8,159 bases of DNA from UBA1231 sp045123185 (GCA_045123185.1 JBGVIL010000072.1:1-8159), one strand, 5' to 3'. Counted from the stretch's first letter, positions 1 to 5,000 are shown. Numbers and translations are program-made. The notes: a model not told the origin generated them from the sequence alone.

Positions 1-481
1 TATTAGGCATATTCATCATACTGTATTTAACTGTATCATATTTACGTGGATATGCATATTTGTATTTATCTAAACATTCTTTAATAAAATCATTTACAAC
101 ATTCTCCATAACTTCTTCTTCAATATTTGTATCATCTGCAACTGTGTCCTTTACAGTTAGTTTATTATCTTCATTAGGTAATACATCATCTAATGAATTT
201 ACAATTGCATTTCTTTTTTGTACTGGTCTGAATACAGTATTTAAATCATTTGTGACTATAGTAGTTAGATACGTACTAAATTTATAACTCTTGTTAACAT
301 CAAATGTTTTTAATGCTTTCATTAGACTTATATTAGCTATTTGGAAACAATCTTCTTTGGAATATATTACATTTTTATTATATTTACTTATTATACCATA
401 CATTAAATTTTTATATGTTTTTAAAATATCTTCATAAACCTCTTTATTTCCATTTTGATAAGCTATTATTAATTCTTTCAT
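1..481 (-). CDS. sigma-70 family RNA polymerase sigma factor, partial (C-terminus beyond the left edge)
   Basis: Reading leftward from an ATG at 481 gives 160 uninterrupted codons to the window edge, so the C-terminus is missing. An AATAGGAGTGAT ribosome site sits 8-9 nt upstream. Residues 1-35 (MKELIIAYQNGNKEVYEDIL onward) and 42-85 (DCFQIANISLMKALKTF, then NKSYKFSTY) match sigma region 2: the 'DL.QEG..GL.KA...FD...G.KFSTY' core that binds the RNA polymerase clamp and melts the -10. The usual WWIRQ stretch after FSTY is replaced by LTTIVTNDLNTVF, so -10 recognition may differ from the host's. Residues 100-135 are an acidic linker, and 136-160 look like the start of region 4, whose HTH would lie off-window. 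It has its own promoter and a long structured leader. As a phage-type sigma it could drive the repeated promoters in this window; that link is inference. A short ECF-like or SigH-like relative is possible. Confidence 0.85.
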   Translation of the reverse strand, partial: MKELIIAYQNGNKEVYEDILKTYKNLMYGIISKYNKNVIYSKEDCFQIANISLMKALKTFDVNKSYKFSTYLTTIVTNDLNTVFRPVQKRNAIVNSLDDVLPNEDNKLTVKDTVADDTNIEEEVMENVVNDFIKECLDKYKYAYPRKYDTVKYSMMNMPN

Positions 482-525
482 TATAAAATCACTCCTATTT
501 AATTTATTTTTCTCTAAGTGATTTA

Positions 526-541
526 TCATTGGTTATATGTA
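526..541 (-). promoter_or_regulatory. conserved post-hairpin element, copy 1 (sigma leader)
   Basis: On the minus strand this reads TACATATAACCAATGA, one mismatch from the 16-nt element that follows hairpins at five other places (3764, 4288, 4984, 5363, 5770). Here it follows the structured leader and precedes the sigma gene's ribosome site by about 30 nt. Function unknown; the recurrence is what is observed. Confidence 0.5.
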
Positions 542-556
542 AACTCCACTAGATGC

Positions 557-588
557 ATCTCTGTTCTCGACTTGGAGAACTACTTAAA
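557..588. repeat. 32-bp direct repeat, copy 1
   Basis: Identical over 32 bp to 630-661, with a period of 73 bp. It contains the inverted repeat GTTCTC-GACTTG-GAGAAC at 563-580. In an AT-rich intergenic region this relatively GC-rich exact repeat is conspicuous. It could be a paired RNA hairpin or a dyad operator. Confidence 0.9.
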
Positions 589-629
589 CTTGAAGATTAA
601 TATTTAAGCTACATACTCACCTAGTGGAA

Positions 630-661
630 ATCTCTGTTCTCGACTTGGAGAACTACTTAAA
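630..661. repeat. 32-bp direct repeat, copy 2
   Basis: Exact second copy of 557-588, with its hairpin at 636-653. This copy lies inside the long stem formed by 592-609 and 668-690; copy 1 lies outside it. Confidence 0.9.
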
Positions 662-700
662 TTTTTCGCTTAAATATTTATTTAATCTTCTTATACTATA

Positions 701-729
701 TATATATGTTTTAATTATTAATTTGTGAA
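701..729 (-). promoter_or_regulatory. promoter of the sigma-factor leader
   Basis: Minus strand: -35 TTCACA (724-729), 17-nt spacer, -10 TATATA (701-706). The spacer contains AATAATTAAAACA, shared with the other promoters in the window. The -35 overlaps the last codons of the preceding gene (718-924), so the sigma unit starts right at that gene's stop. Of all the copies this has one of the best -35 boxes (5 of 6 to TTGACA). Confidence 0.7.
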
Positions 730-924
730 CTCTTTTTTTAATTTATTTTTTAATTTTTCTATCTCATTCGCAAGGAATATATTGATATTGATATCTATAT
801 TAATTAAAGAGCTTTTTTGGAACGACTTAACTTGTTTTAATTTAGACACAATATCTTCAACTGATATTGTAATAATCTCATCGTTATTAGTTATGTTTAC
901 TCTATATCTTCTATCTTTTTTCAT
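718..924 (-). CDS. small phage protein of unknown function, lysine-rich C-terminus
   Basis: 68 codons. I do not recognise a family. The N-terminal half (RRYRVNITNNDEIITISVED) alternates charged and beta-branched residues and would suit a small beta structure. The C-terminal half (IEKLKNKLKKEFTN) is a basic amphipathic helix. The ATG at 924 is 5 nt after the stop of the preceding gene (TGA at 930-932), and the ribosome site (AAGGCGTGAT) is weaker than elsewhere, so translational coupling is likely. It is the last gene of the run that begins at 3277; the promoter of the sigma leader overlaps its 3' end. Confidence 0.7.
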   Translation of the reverse strand: MKKDRRYRVNITNNDEIITISVEDIVSKLKQVKSFQKSSLINIDININIFLANEIEKLKNKLKKEFTN

Positions 925-929
925 CTACA

Positions 930-1172
930 TCACGCCTTATAAAAATCATCATTGTTTACTTCAAAGGCTTCTGTATTAGCTTTATATGCTTCCTTTGAAT
1001 TGAAATCAAATCTAATCAAGTCTTTTGAATCTTTACTAACTCTAATAGTTGTGCCTACTGACTTCTTATAATTTAAATTTAATGTTATAAAATCTGTATC
1101 AACTTCTACTACTATACCACGTATATATTTTCCACATTGTTTAATAGCTACTAATTGTCCTATATAATACAT
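930..1172 (-). CDS. small beta-barrel-like phage protein, unknown function
   Basis: 80 codons, ATG at 1172 with AATTAGGAGTGATGACATA in front, 13 nt after the 3D-domain gene. The first 55 residues (MYYIGQLVAIKQCGKYIRGI, then VEVDTDFITLNL) are a run of short strands with the 'G..V.......GIV.EVD...ITL' rhythm of SH3- or KOW-like folds. The tail is acidic and polar (SKEAYKANTEAFEVNNDDFY). The protein at 5801-5995 has a similar 'VGETVKV....FRGEIIHI' layout, so both may belong to the same broad structural type. Function not assignable. Confidence 0.7.
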   Translation of the reverse strand: MYYIGQLVAIKQCGKYIRGIVVEVDTDFITLNLNYKKSVGTTIRVSKDSKDLIRFDFNSKEAYKANTEAFEVNNDDFYKA

Positions 1173-1185
1173 TATGTCATCACTC

Positions 1186-1641
1186 CTAATTTAAGATTAC
1201 TATTGTTATATTTCTAATTCCCCATTGTCTACATTCATATTCATTATTCATATAAATATCTATACGGTTGTTCTTGATTGCTCCTCCTGTATCTTCTGCA
1301 ATAAACACTTTATTAAATTCAGGGATGTATACTCTAGTTCCATAAGGTATCACCTTAGGGTCTACTGCTATAGTATGATAAGGTCTAGGTTTTTTACCTG
1401 TAGATGTAATAGGGTCATTACAATATGCTGTTGCTCTAACTTTCATTTCTTTTCCATTCATTTTATCAAATCCTCTCTTAATGTTAATTACTTTACTGTC
1501 TTTATTTGATATTTCTATTTTTGTATTATTACTTTCTTGAGCATACGTATTAGTAGGCTTAAATCCACTACAGAATACAGTTATTGCTACTAATATTATT
1601 GCTAATACCTTTTTACTTTTAACTTTAATTTTTACTTTCAA
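1186..1641 (-). CDS. secreted 3D-domain (Asp-Asp-Asp) cell-wall protein
   Basis: 151 codons. Residues 1-34 are a signal peptide: a Lys-rich n-region, hydrophobic core VLAIILVAITVF, and likely cleavage after NTYA. Residues 66-150 are a 3D domain: VRATAYC, STGKKP, IAVDPKVIPYGTRVYIP (Asp94), AEDTGGAIKNNRIDIY (Asp117, Asp128), then WGIRNITIVIL. This is the double-psi barrel shared with MltA-type lytic transglycosylases and with YocH/YabE/YuiC-like proteins, so peptidoglycan cleavage outside the membrane is the likely role. There is no LysM or SH3b binding domain, so it is the minimal form. The start is TTG at 1641 with GAGGAGGAGATACAG in front; no ATG sits at a suitable spacing. It overlaps the upstream membrane-protein gene by 17 bp, so the two are co-expressed. 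Confidence 0.9.
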   Translation of the reverse strand: MKVKIKVKSKKVLAIILVAITVFCSGFKPTNTYAQESNNTKIEISNKDSKVINIKRGFDKMNGKEMKVRATAYCNDPITSTGKKPRPYHTIAVDPKVIPYGTRVYIPEFNKVFIAEDTGGAIKNNRIDIYMNNEYECRQWGIRNITIVILN

Positions 1642-2251
1642 CTGTATCTCCTCCTCTCTTGCCTCCTTTTATGATATACTGATGTTGCATTTCTTCAGGT
1701 TTGTGTTTCATTATTTTATATATTATCTTCATAAGATATCCAAATCCAAACGATAATATCAAAGTAAATATCGTAACTGATTGTCTTGCACCTAATAAAC
1801 CAACTAATAAATATCCACATTCAATAGCTGTACGTATAAATCCTATCCCTTTATTACTTCTTTTTAGCATTGCAGTTGTCAACATATTACTACCACAGTT
1901 ACCAAATTCAGCTTTATCCATTATACACCAGCCGACTATCATAAGAGGTAAACCAAGTATTACTAATGGATTAGAAGGTATTATAAGATTAAATACATCT
2001 GTCATTATTCCACCTAATATCGCATTTACAATTGATGTTAATCCTACACCTTCCTTCATCTTAGTTGCAATTGCTAACATTATTAATTCAACTATTATTG
2101 ACGCTTGACCTATTGAGATTCCAAACCAATTACTTAAAGCTATATTAGCACTTGTTCCTGGGAAAACACCTAACCCAGCTTTTATAGTACAAGATATAGC
2201 AAATGATGCTATTGTTACACCTATTATCATTTTTAACATTCTTTTAGTCAT
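1625..2251 (-). CDS. YczE/YitT-like integral membrane protein
   Basis: 208 codons with ATG at 2251 after AGGAGTTGATGAC. The N-terminus (residues 15-60) has the YczE/YyaS family pattern: a first membrane helix followed by CTIKAGLGVFPGTSANIALS and WFGISIGQASIIVELIMLA. About five to six membrane segments are visible (roughly 7-27, 47-63, 72-92, 96-112, 141-156, 158-178), then a charged cytoplasmic tail from 182. Bacillus YczE has been linked to post-translational control of lipopeptide synthesis, but the biochemical role of the family is unsettled. This gene type is unusual in phage-like surroundings. Its stop lies inside the 3D-domain gene, which argues for a joint envelope role; that part is inference. 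Confidence 0.75.
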   Translation of the reverse strand: MTKRMLKMIIGVTIASFAISCTIKAGLGVFPGTSANIALSNWFGISIGQASIIVELIMLAIATKMKEGVGLTSIVNAILGGIMTDVFNLIIPSNPLVILGLPLMIVGWCIMDKAEFGNCGSNMLTTAMLKRSNKGIGFIRTAIECGYLLVGLLGARQSVTIFTLILSFGFGYLMKIIYKIMKHKPEEMQHQYIIKGGKRGGDTVESKN

Positions 2252-2278
2252 GTCATCAACTCCTAATGTCTATCTATT

Positions 2279-2854
2279 TTAATTATTCATTTTTCTTAAT
2301 CTTAGATTGTGTTTGTAATTTACTTTGTACCATTTATAACCTTTATGAGTCTTTAGTCTCTTATTGATGCAACTATAAATATTACCTCTATTAAATCCTC
2401 TATTATCACCATCACTCATAGACTTAAGTAGTGCCATTGAGTTATCTTTTATGCCGATTACAGGAATTTTTGGTATTCTGGTGCCTTTTCTAGCTAACAT
2501 TTCTTTGACATTTTCACTGTTGGTAGTAAGCGTCATACACTCAGGGTAATAATTTCTATTGTCGGATTGTTTAGCATCTTTATCTACACTCCAACTTATA
2601 GTATCGCAAGTGTTACAGAACTCTTCAAATCTAGGTTCCTGTATTATCCAATCTACGTAATTAGATAGATACTTAAAGTCTTCGTGTATCTTACAATCCT
2701 TGTAGTTTTCATAATATTCGCCATCGACATTAGTGACTCTATCCCACATACGTTTCCACATACCATAGACTCTTCTATGCCATAAAGGTTGGTCTTTGCC
2801 TGTAATCCAACCTCTTGGCATATCGTTAAACATCCCTAATTCTTCCATGTTCAT
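2279..2854 (-). CDS. HNH/AP2-like phage endonuclease relative with C-terminal DNA-binding segment
   Basis: 191 codons with ATG at 2854 after TTGGAGTTGATTAT. The first half follows a layout common in phage free-standing HNH-type proteins: WHRRVYGMWKRMWDRV (25-40), YYENYKDCKIHEDFKYLSNY (47-66), WSVDKDAKQSDNRNYYPECM (88-107), then N113 of TTNSENVKEM. The equivalent 'LDKDi...N..Y.PE.C..V....N' block forms the HNH core. The classic leading His pair is absent (VDKD instead of HH/DH), so nuclease activity is uncertain. Residues 131-177 (PVIGIKDNSM, then GFNRGNIYSCINKRL and GYKW) resemble NUMOD1/AP2-type DNA-binding repeats. It sits in an operon of small genes, consistent with a mobile insertion. Not an intron ORF as far as I can see: flanking genes are intact. 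Confidence 0.7.
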   Translation of the reverse strand: MNMEELGMFNDMPRGWITGKDQPLWHRRVYGMWKRMWDRVTNVDGEYYENYKDCKIHEDFKYLSNYVDWIIQEPRFEEFCNTCDTISWSVDKDAKQSDNRNYYPECMTLTTNSENVKEMLARKGTRIPKIPVIGIKDNSMALLKSMSDGDNRGFNRGNIYSCINKRLKTHKGYKWYKVNYKHNLRLRKMNN

Positions 2855-2878
2855 ATAATCAACTCCAAATGTATCTAT

Positions 2879-3079
2879 TTAATTATTATTTATTAGCACT
2901 AGAGAATCAGTAATGGCATATACTCCAAAATGATATTGACTAATATAATTCATAATATCATCTACACATCTTACTTGATAATTGCTTAAATCAAGCAATC
3001 CTTTATCTCCGTTTGGAACTAATACTACCATAAATCTTTGACCATCTCTTGCAATTATAATTTGACTTAGTTTTAACAT
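2879..3079 (-). CDS. small orphan protein, 66 aa
   Basis: ATG at 3079 follows TATAGGAGATGGTAAA. The sequence begins MLKLSQIIIARDGQRFMVVL and ends YHFGVYAITDSLVLINNN: short strands, one central helix (DDIMNYISQ), no Cys or metal motif and no membrane segment. It looks like a compact soluble alpha/beta peptide. I do not recognise a family. It lies 36 nt after the coiled-coil gene and 24 nt before the HNH-like gene, in the same operon. Confidence 0.7.
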   Translation of the reverse strand: MLKLSQIIIARDGQRFMVVLVPNGDKGLLDLSNYQVRCVDDIMNYISQYHFGVYAITDSLVLINNN

Positions 3080-3115
3080 TTTACCATCTCCTATATTTAA
3101 TATATTTGCTTAATA

Positions 3116-3277
3116 TCATTCGTATAAATATATATACTCTAGATAAGCTAATTCATATTCAACTTTTTTTATTTCTTTTTCTATTATTTCTTTTTCCTTT
3201 TCTGTTGAAGCCAATTCTAATTTAACTTTTAGTTCCATTAATCTATTATATGCTCTATCAAATCTATCTGCTGTCAT
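3116..3277 (-). CDS. small coiled-coil protein, 53 aa
   Basis: Minus-strand ATG at 3277 to TGA at 3116-3118, preceded by AATAGGAGATGGATAGTA. The product starts MTADRFDRAYNRLMELKVKL and continues with ELASTEKEKEIIEKEIKKVE and YELAYLEYIYLYE. Leucine, isoleucine and valine fall at heptad-like positions among Glu and Lys through residues 13-45, so it is almost certainly a single long helix forming a coiled coil, with an aromatic C-terminus. It is the first gene after the promoter at 3339-3368. Function unknown; a dimeric regulator or assembly adaptor is possible but untested. Confidence 0.75.
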   Translation of the reverse strand: MTADRFDRAYNRLMELKVKLELASTEKEKEIIEKEIKKVEYELAYLEYIYLYE

Positions 3278-3313
3278 TACTATCCATCTCCTATTTTAAT
3301 TATTTATTTATTA

Positions 3314-3330
3314 GGAAGTTAAAAACTTCC
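3314..3330 (-). promoter_or_regulatory. 5'-end leader hairpin of the 3277-to-718 operon
   Basis: GGAAGTT-TTT-AACTTCC is a perfect 7-bp stem. It lies about 9 nt downstream of the -10 box at 3339-3344, so it would be at or next to the 5' end of the transcript. Such 5' hairpins can protect mRNA from degradation. A terminator is unlikely because it comes after a promoter and has no U-tract. Confidence 0.5.
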
Positions 3331-3338
3331 TATATTAT

Positions 3339-3368
3339 ATTATACTATCTTAATTACCAAATTGTTCC
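3339..3368 (-). promoter_or_regulatory. promoter of the seven-gene operon (3277 to 718)
   Basis: Minus strand: -35 GGAACA (3363-3368), 18-nt spacer containing GGTAATTAAGATAG, -10 TATAAT (3339-3344). The box pair and the TAATTAA core of the spacer match the other promoters; this copy is most like the one at 8065-8094. It lies just after the 42-codon membrane peptide gene. Confidence 0.65.
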
Positions 3369-3379
3369 AAATATTTTAA

Positions 3380-3508
3380 TTATTTTCTTCTAAATTTTCT
3401 TTTTCTTGAAGTCTTATTAGTTATAGCTGATGTAATAACTATCACTATTAAAATAAATGTCATGAATCCTAACATTGCAAAGAAATCTACTAATTTTACG
3501 ATTAACAT
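3380..3508 (-). CDS. micro-protein, single-pass membrane peptide, 42 aa
   Basis: Minus-strand ATG at 3508 to TAA at 3380-3382. The peptide begins MLIVKLVDFFAMLGFMTFIL and continues IVIVITSAIT, then a very basic tail NKTSRKRKFRRK. That is one membrane helix (residues 2-29) with an inside-positive C-terminus. The AAAGGAG ribosome site overlaps the stop of the preceding micro-gene (TAAAGGAG), a strong sign of coupled translation. Size and topology would suit a small holin-like, antiholin-like or toxin-like peptide, but no family is recognised. Confidence 0.7.
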   Translation of the reverse strand: MLIVKLVDFFAMLGFMTFILIVIVITSAITNKTSRKRKFRRK

Positions 3509-3522
3509 TGATGTCAACTCCT

Positions 3523-3630
3523 TTAGAAATATAAATTAATTAATAAATGAAACATGTATACTATATTTGCTAATATTAATAGCACTAATATTTTTACAAT
3601 TGAACTATATAATTTATCTTTTAATTTCAT
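3523..3630 (-). CDS. micro-protein, membrane peptide, 35 aa
   Basis: ATG at 3630 after AAAGGTGGTAAATAGT, TAA at 3523-3525. The product starts MKLKDKLYSS and then runs hydrophobic (IVKILVLLILANIVYMFHLL) to INLYF. It has one membrane helix with a short basic N-terminus. The start is a single base after the stop of the preceding micro-gene, and its own stop forms part of the next ribosome site. Function unknown. Confidence 0.65.
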   Translation of the reverse strand: MKLKDKLYSSIVKILVLLILANIVYMFHLLINLYF

Positions 3631-3631
3631 A

Positions 3632-3727
3632 CTATTTACCACCTTTGAGATATAAATTCTTAACTACTAACCATATTACAAAACTTACTTCTGATAAACC
3701 TAATGCAATTGCTAATATGTCTAACAT
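3632..3727 (-). CDS. micro-protein, membrane peptide, 31 aa
   Basis: ATG at 3727 after AAAGGTGATAGAA, TAG at 3632-3634. The product is MLDILAIALGLSEVSFVIWL followed by VVKNLYLKGGK: one hydrophobic helix interrupted by Ser-Glu, then a basic tail. Codons end one base before the next micro-gene. It is the first of three consecutive membrane micro-genes, each with a good ribosome site, which makes chance unlikely. Function unknown. Confidence 0.65.
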   Translation of the reverse strand: MLDILAIALGLSEVSFVIWLVVKNLYLKGGK

Positions 3728-3763
3728 TTCTATCACCTTTATATTTAAAATCTTATCTATTTT

Positions 3764-3779
3764 TCATTTGTTATATGTA
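3764..3779 (-). promoter_or_regulatory. conserved post-hairpin element, copy 2
   Basis: Exact TACATATAACAAATGA on the minus strand, 2 nt after the palindrome at 3782-3797 and about 37 nt upstream of the first membrane micro-gene start. Confidence 0.55.
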
Positions 3780-3781
3780 AT

Positions 3782-3797
3782 GGGACTTATAAGTCCC
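3782..3797 (-). terminator. perfect palindromic hairpin between the 116-aa gene and the micro-gene cluster
   Basis: GGGACTTATAAGTCCC is a perfect 16-bp palindrome, 50 nt after the stop of the 116-aa gene. No U-tract follows; the conserved TACATATAACAAATGA does. It may be a weak terminator, an mRNA processing or stability stem, or a dyad protein site. The half-site GGGACTTA recurs in the hairpin at 5787-5803. Confidence 0.45.
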
Positions 3798-3846
3798 TAA
3801 TTTAATACTTCATACTTATAATTTATTTTTTGAAACATATAAACTA

Positions 3847-4197
3847 CTAATCTAAATTATCCCATTCTTTAAATTGTGCTTTTAAACTCTCAATATGTGC
3901 TTGTTTCCATTCATCTCTAGTTTCTGGCATCTTTTTAACAAATTCATCTTTTACTGTAGACTCTTCTGCCAAAGATATAATTTTCTTACAAAAATCATCC
4001 ACATATAATTCTCCTAATTTATCTAGTGCTTCTTCTTTTTCTTTATCACTCATAATTCTATGAGTTAAGCAATATAATGTTAACGCTCTACGATATTCAA
4101 TTCCTTCCATTGCTTTAGTAGCAGCTAAATCTATTGCTTCGATAAGATTAAATTCTTTATTTCTCTTTTTTATTACATCCTCTCTTTTTATAGCCAT
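3847..4197 (-). CDS. helical phage protein of unknown function, 116 aa
   Basis: I place the start at the ATG at 4197 (MAIKREDVIKKRN), 8 nt after TTGGAGG. An in-frame TTG at 4212 overlaps the ribosome site itself and is not credible. The protein is almost wholly helical and charged: LIEAIDLAATKAMEGIEYRR, then LTLYCLTHRIMSDKEKEEAL, then LGELYVDDFCKKIISLAEES, ending with the tryptophan-bearing EEWDNLD-type tail (KEWDNLD). No membrane segment, no metal site; two Cys are too far apart for a ribbon. No family recognised. It is first in a unit with the three membrane micro-genes. Confidence 0.75.
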   Translation of the reverse strand: MAIKREDVIKKRNKEFNLIEAIDLAATKAMEGIEYRRALTLYCLTHRIMSDKEKEEALDKLGELYVDDFCKKIISLAEESTVKDEFVKKMPETRDEWKQAHIESLKAQFKEWDNLD

Positions 4198-4247
4198 AAC
4201 ATCTACCTCCAATCATTTTTCTTATTTCTTGTTATTTGTTATACTAT

Positions 4248-4276
4248 ATTATATGTTTTAATTCTTTATTTGTTAC
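4248..4276 (-). promoter_or_regulatory. promoter of the 116-aa gene and micro-gene cluster
   Basis: Minus strand: -35 GTAACA (4271-4276), 17-nt spacer, -10 TATAAT (4248-4253). The spacer reads GAATTAAAACA at its -10-proximal end, and TATAG follows the -10, as in most other copies. It lies between the hairpin of the preceding gene and the ribosome site at about 4206. Confidence 0.75.
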
Positions 4277-4287
4277 ACTTATTTTTT

Positions 4288-4303
4288 TCATTTGTTATAT
4301 GTA
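4288..4303 (-). promoter_or_regulatory. conserved post-hairpin element, copy 3
   Basis: Exact TACATATAACAAATGA on the minus strand, 3 nt after the stem at 4307-4325 and 11 nt upstream of the next promoter's -35 box. Confidence 0.55.
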
Positions 4304-4325
4304 GGTTAAGGAGATAACCTCCTTA
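4303..4325 (-). terminator. hairpin after the 182-aa gene, with two competing folds
   Basis: One fold pairs TAAGGAG with CTCCTTA (4307-4313 with 4319-4325, 5-nt loop). A second pairs AGGTTA with TAACCT (4303-4308 with 4315-4320). The two share bases and cannot coexist. It starts 4 nt after the stop codon. No U-tract, so intrinsic termination would be weak. Confidence 0.45.
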
Positions 4326-4329
4326 TATA

Positions 4330-4878
4330 TTAGTTATCATCCTCATCATTATAACTATAGCAATATTCCTTGAAATCGAAATCGTATTTTAAATCGCTAG
4401 TTGGCACTTCTATAACTTTTATGACTTTACTCGCTATTATATCCATAGAAAAATATTGGTATCCATCTACAATGTATAATTCTCCATTAAAAATAAATTT
4501 ATCATTCGTATTTACTGGGTCATCATCGTAGTAAGGTTCATTCTTATGAAACTTAGGTATTTCTTTTATTATCTCTATCTTATCTTTGTTTTCGTAGTAA
4601 TCAAACCAATAATACGTCTCAAGAACTAATAAAACTAAGGTATCTTCTTTTTTATCTAAAATAGAGAAAGCATAATCATCGTATGAGAATATATTAAATA
4701 TTGTACAAGGTTTTGGAGTAAAATCTATTTCTTTAGCGTCTATTTCAACTTTGGATAATATATCTTTTATTATTTCATTGGCTACAGAATAATCATAACA
4801 TCCAAAATTATTAATATTCTTTTGAATAATATCTATTATTTCTACACCATTTATATAACCAGATAATTTTTTATCCAT
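4330..4878 (-). CDS. very acidic orphan protein, 182 aa
   Basis: ATG at 4878 after AAAGGGGAATGATAGT. The protein is rich in Asp, Glu and Tyr, for example YYDDDPVNTNDKF, DFDFKEYCYSYNDEDDN at the C-terminus, and ETYYWFDYYENKDK near residue 90. Predicted content is mixed: helical at 1-45, then strands (FSYDDYAFSILDKKEDTLVL, FIFNGELYIVDGYQYFSMDI). No catalytic motif, no membrane segment, no metal site that I recognise. Such acidity is seen in DNA-mimic anti-defence proteins, but also in many unrelated phage orphans, so this is only a possibility. It has its own promoter and ends in a hairpin, thus is a single-gene unit. Confidence 0.75.
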   Translation of the reverse strand: MDKKLSGYINGVEIIDIIQKNINNFGCYDYSVANEIIKDILSKVEIDAKEIDFTPKPCTIFNIFSYDDYAFSILDKKEDTLVLLVLETYYWFDYYENKDKIEIIKEIPKFHKNEPYYDDDPVNTNDKFIFNGELYIVDGYQYFSMDIIASKVIKVIEVPTSDLKYDFDFKEYCYSYNDEDDN

Positions 4879-4937
4879 ACTATCATTCCCCTTTATTATT
4901 TTATATTTTTAATCTTTAATCTTTTCTTTTATACTAT

Positions 4938-4967
4938 ATTATATGTTTTAATTATTTATTTTGTTAC
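4938..4967 (-). promoter_or_regulatory. promoter of the 182-aa acidic gene
   Basis: Minus strand: -35 TGTAACA-type (GTAACA, 4962-4967), 18-nt spacer, -10 TATAAT (4938-4943). The spacer ends TAATTAAAACA. Downstream comes TATAG then TATAAAAGAAAAGATTAAAG, nearly the same 5' region as the 6317-6346 promoter. Confidence 0.75.
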
Positions 4968-4983
4968 AATTTTAAAAAAATTT

Positions 4984-4999
4984 TCTTTTGTTTTATGTA
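4984..4999 (-). promoter_or_regulatory. conserved post-hairpin element, copy 4
   Basis: TACATAAAACAAAAGA on the minus strand (two differences from the commonest form), 1 nt after the hairpin at 5001-5021. Confidence 0.45.
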
Positions 5000-5000
5000 A

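Larger units (their letters stand above)
545..693 (-). ncRNA. structured 5' leader of the sigma-factor gene (putative cis-regulatory RNA with pseudoknot)
   Basis: A transcript from the promoter at 701-729 would start near 694 and carry a leader of about 210 nt. In minus-strand order it holds: arm A (690-668); hairpin 2 (653-636, GTTCTC-CAAGTC-GAGAAC); arm B (627-621, CCACTAG); arm A' (609-592); hairpin 1 (580-563, same sequence); arm B' (552-546, CTAGTGG). A and A' pair perfectly over 9+9 bp with a 5-nt bulge at 677-681. B and B' pair perfectly over 7 bp. The order A-B-A'-B' makes the two helices a pseudoknot or mutually exclusive folds. A self-complementary AGATGCATCT (551-560) overlaps B'. 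Start of the leader at the predicted transcript end and exact complementarity argue for RNA function, but palindromic operators for a DNA-binding regulator are an alternative. I do not recognise a known riboswitch or ribozyme core. Confidence 0.55.

Noticed and set aside
557..661. CRISPR mini-array (two 32-bp repeats with a 41-bp spacer)
   Set aside because: Only two repeats, no cas genes, and the 'spacer' itself pairs with flanking sequence to make a long stem. The region sits in the leader of a gene with its own promoter.
545..693. Type III toxin-antitoxin RNA (tandem repeats before a toxin gene)
   Set aside because: The downstream gene is a sigma factor, not a ToxN-like endoribonuclease, and two repeats 73 bp apart do not look like the short tandem arrays of that class.
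1186..1641. Lipoprotein for the 3D-domain protein (Cys24 in TVFC)
   Set aside because: The residues before the cysteine do not fit a lipobox; a normal signal-peptidase site after NTYA fits better.
4198..4212. TTG start at 4212 for the 116-aa protein
   Set aside because: It overlaps the GGAGG ribosome site; the ATG at 4197 is correctly spaced.
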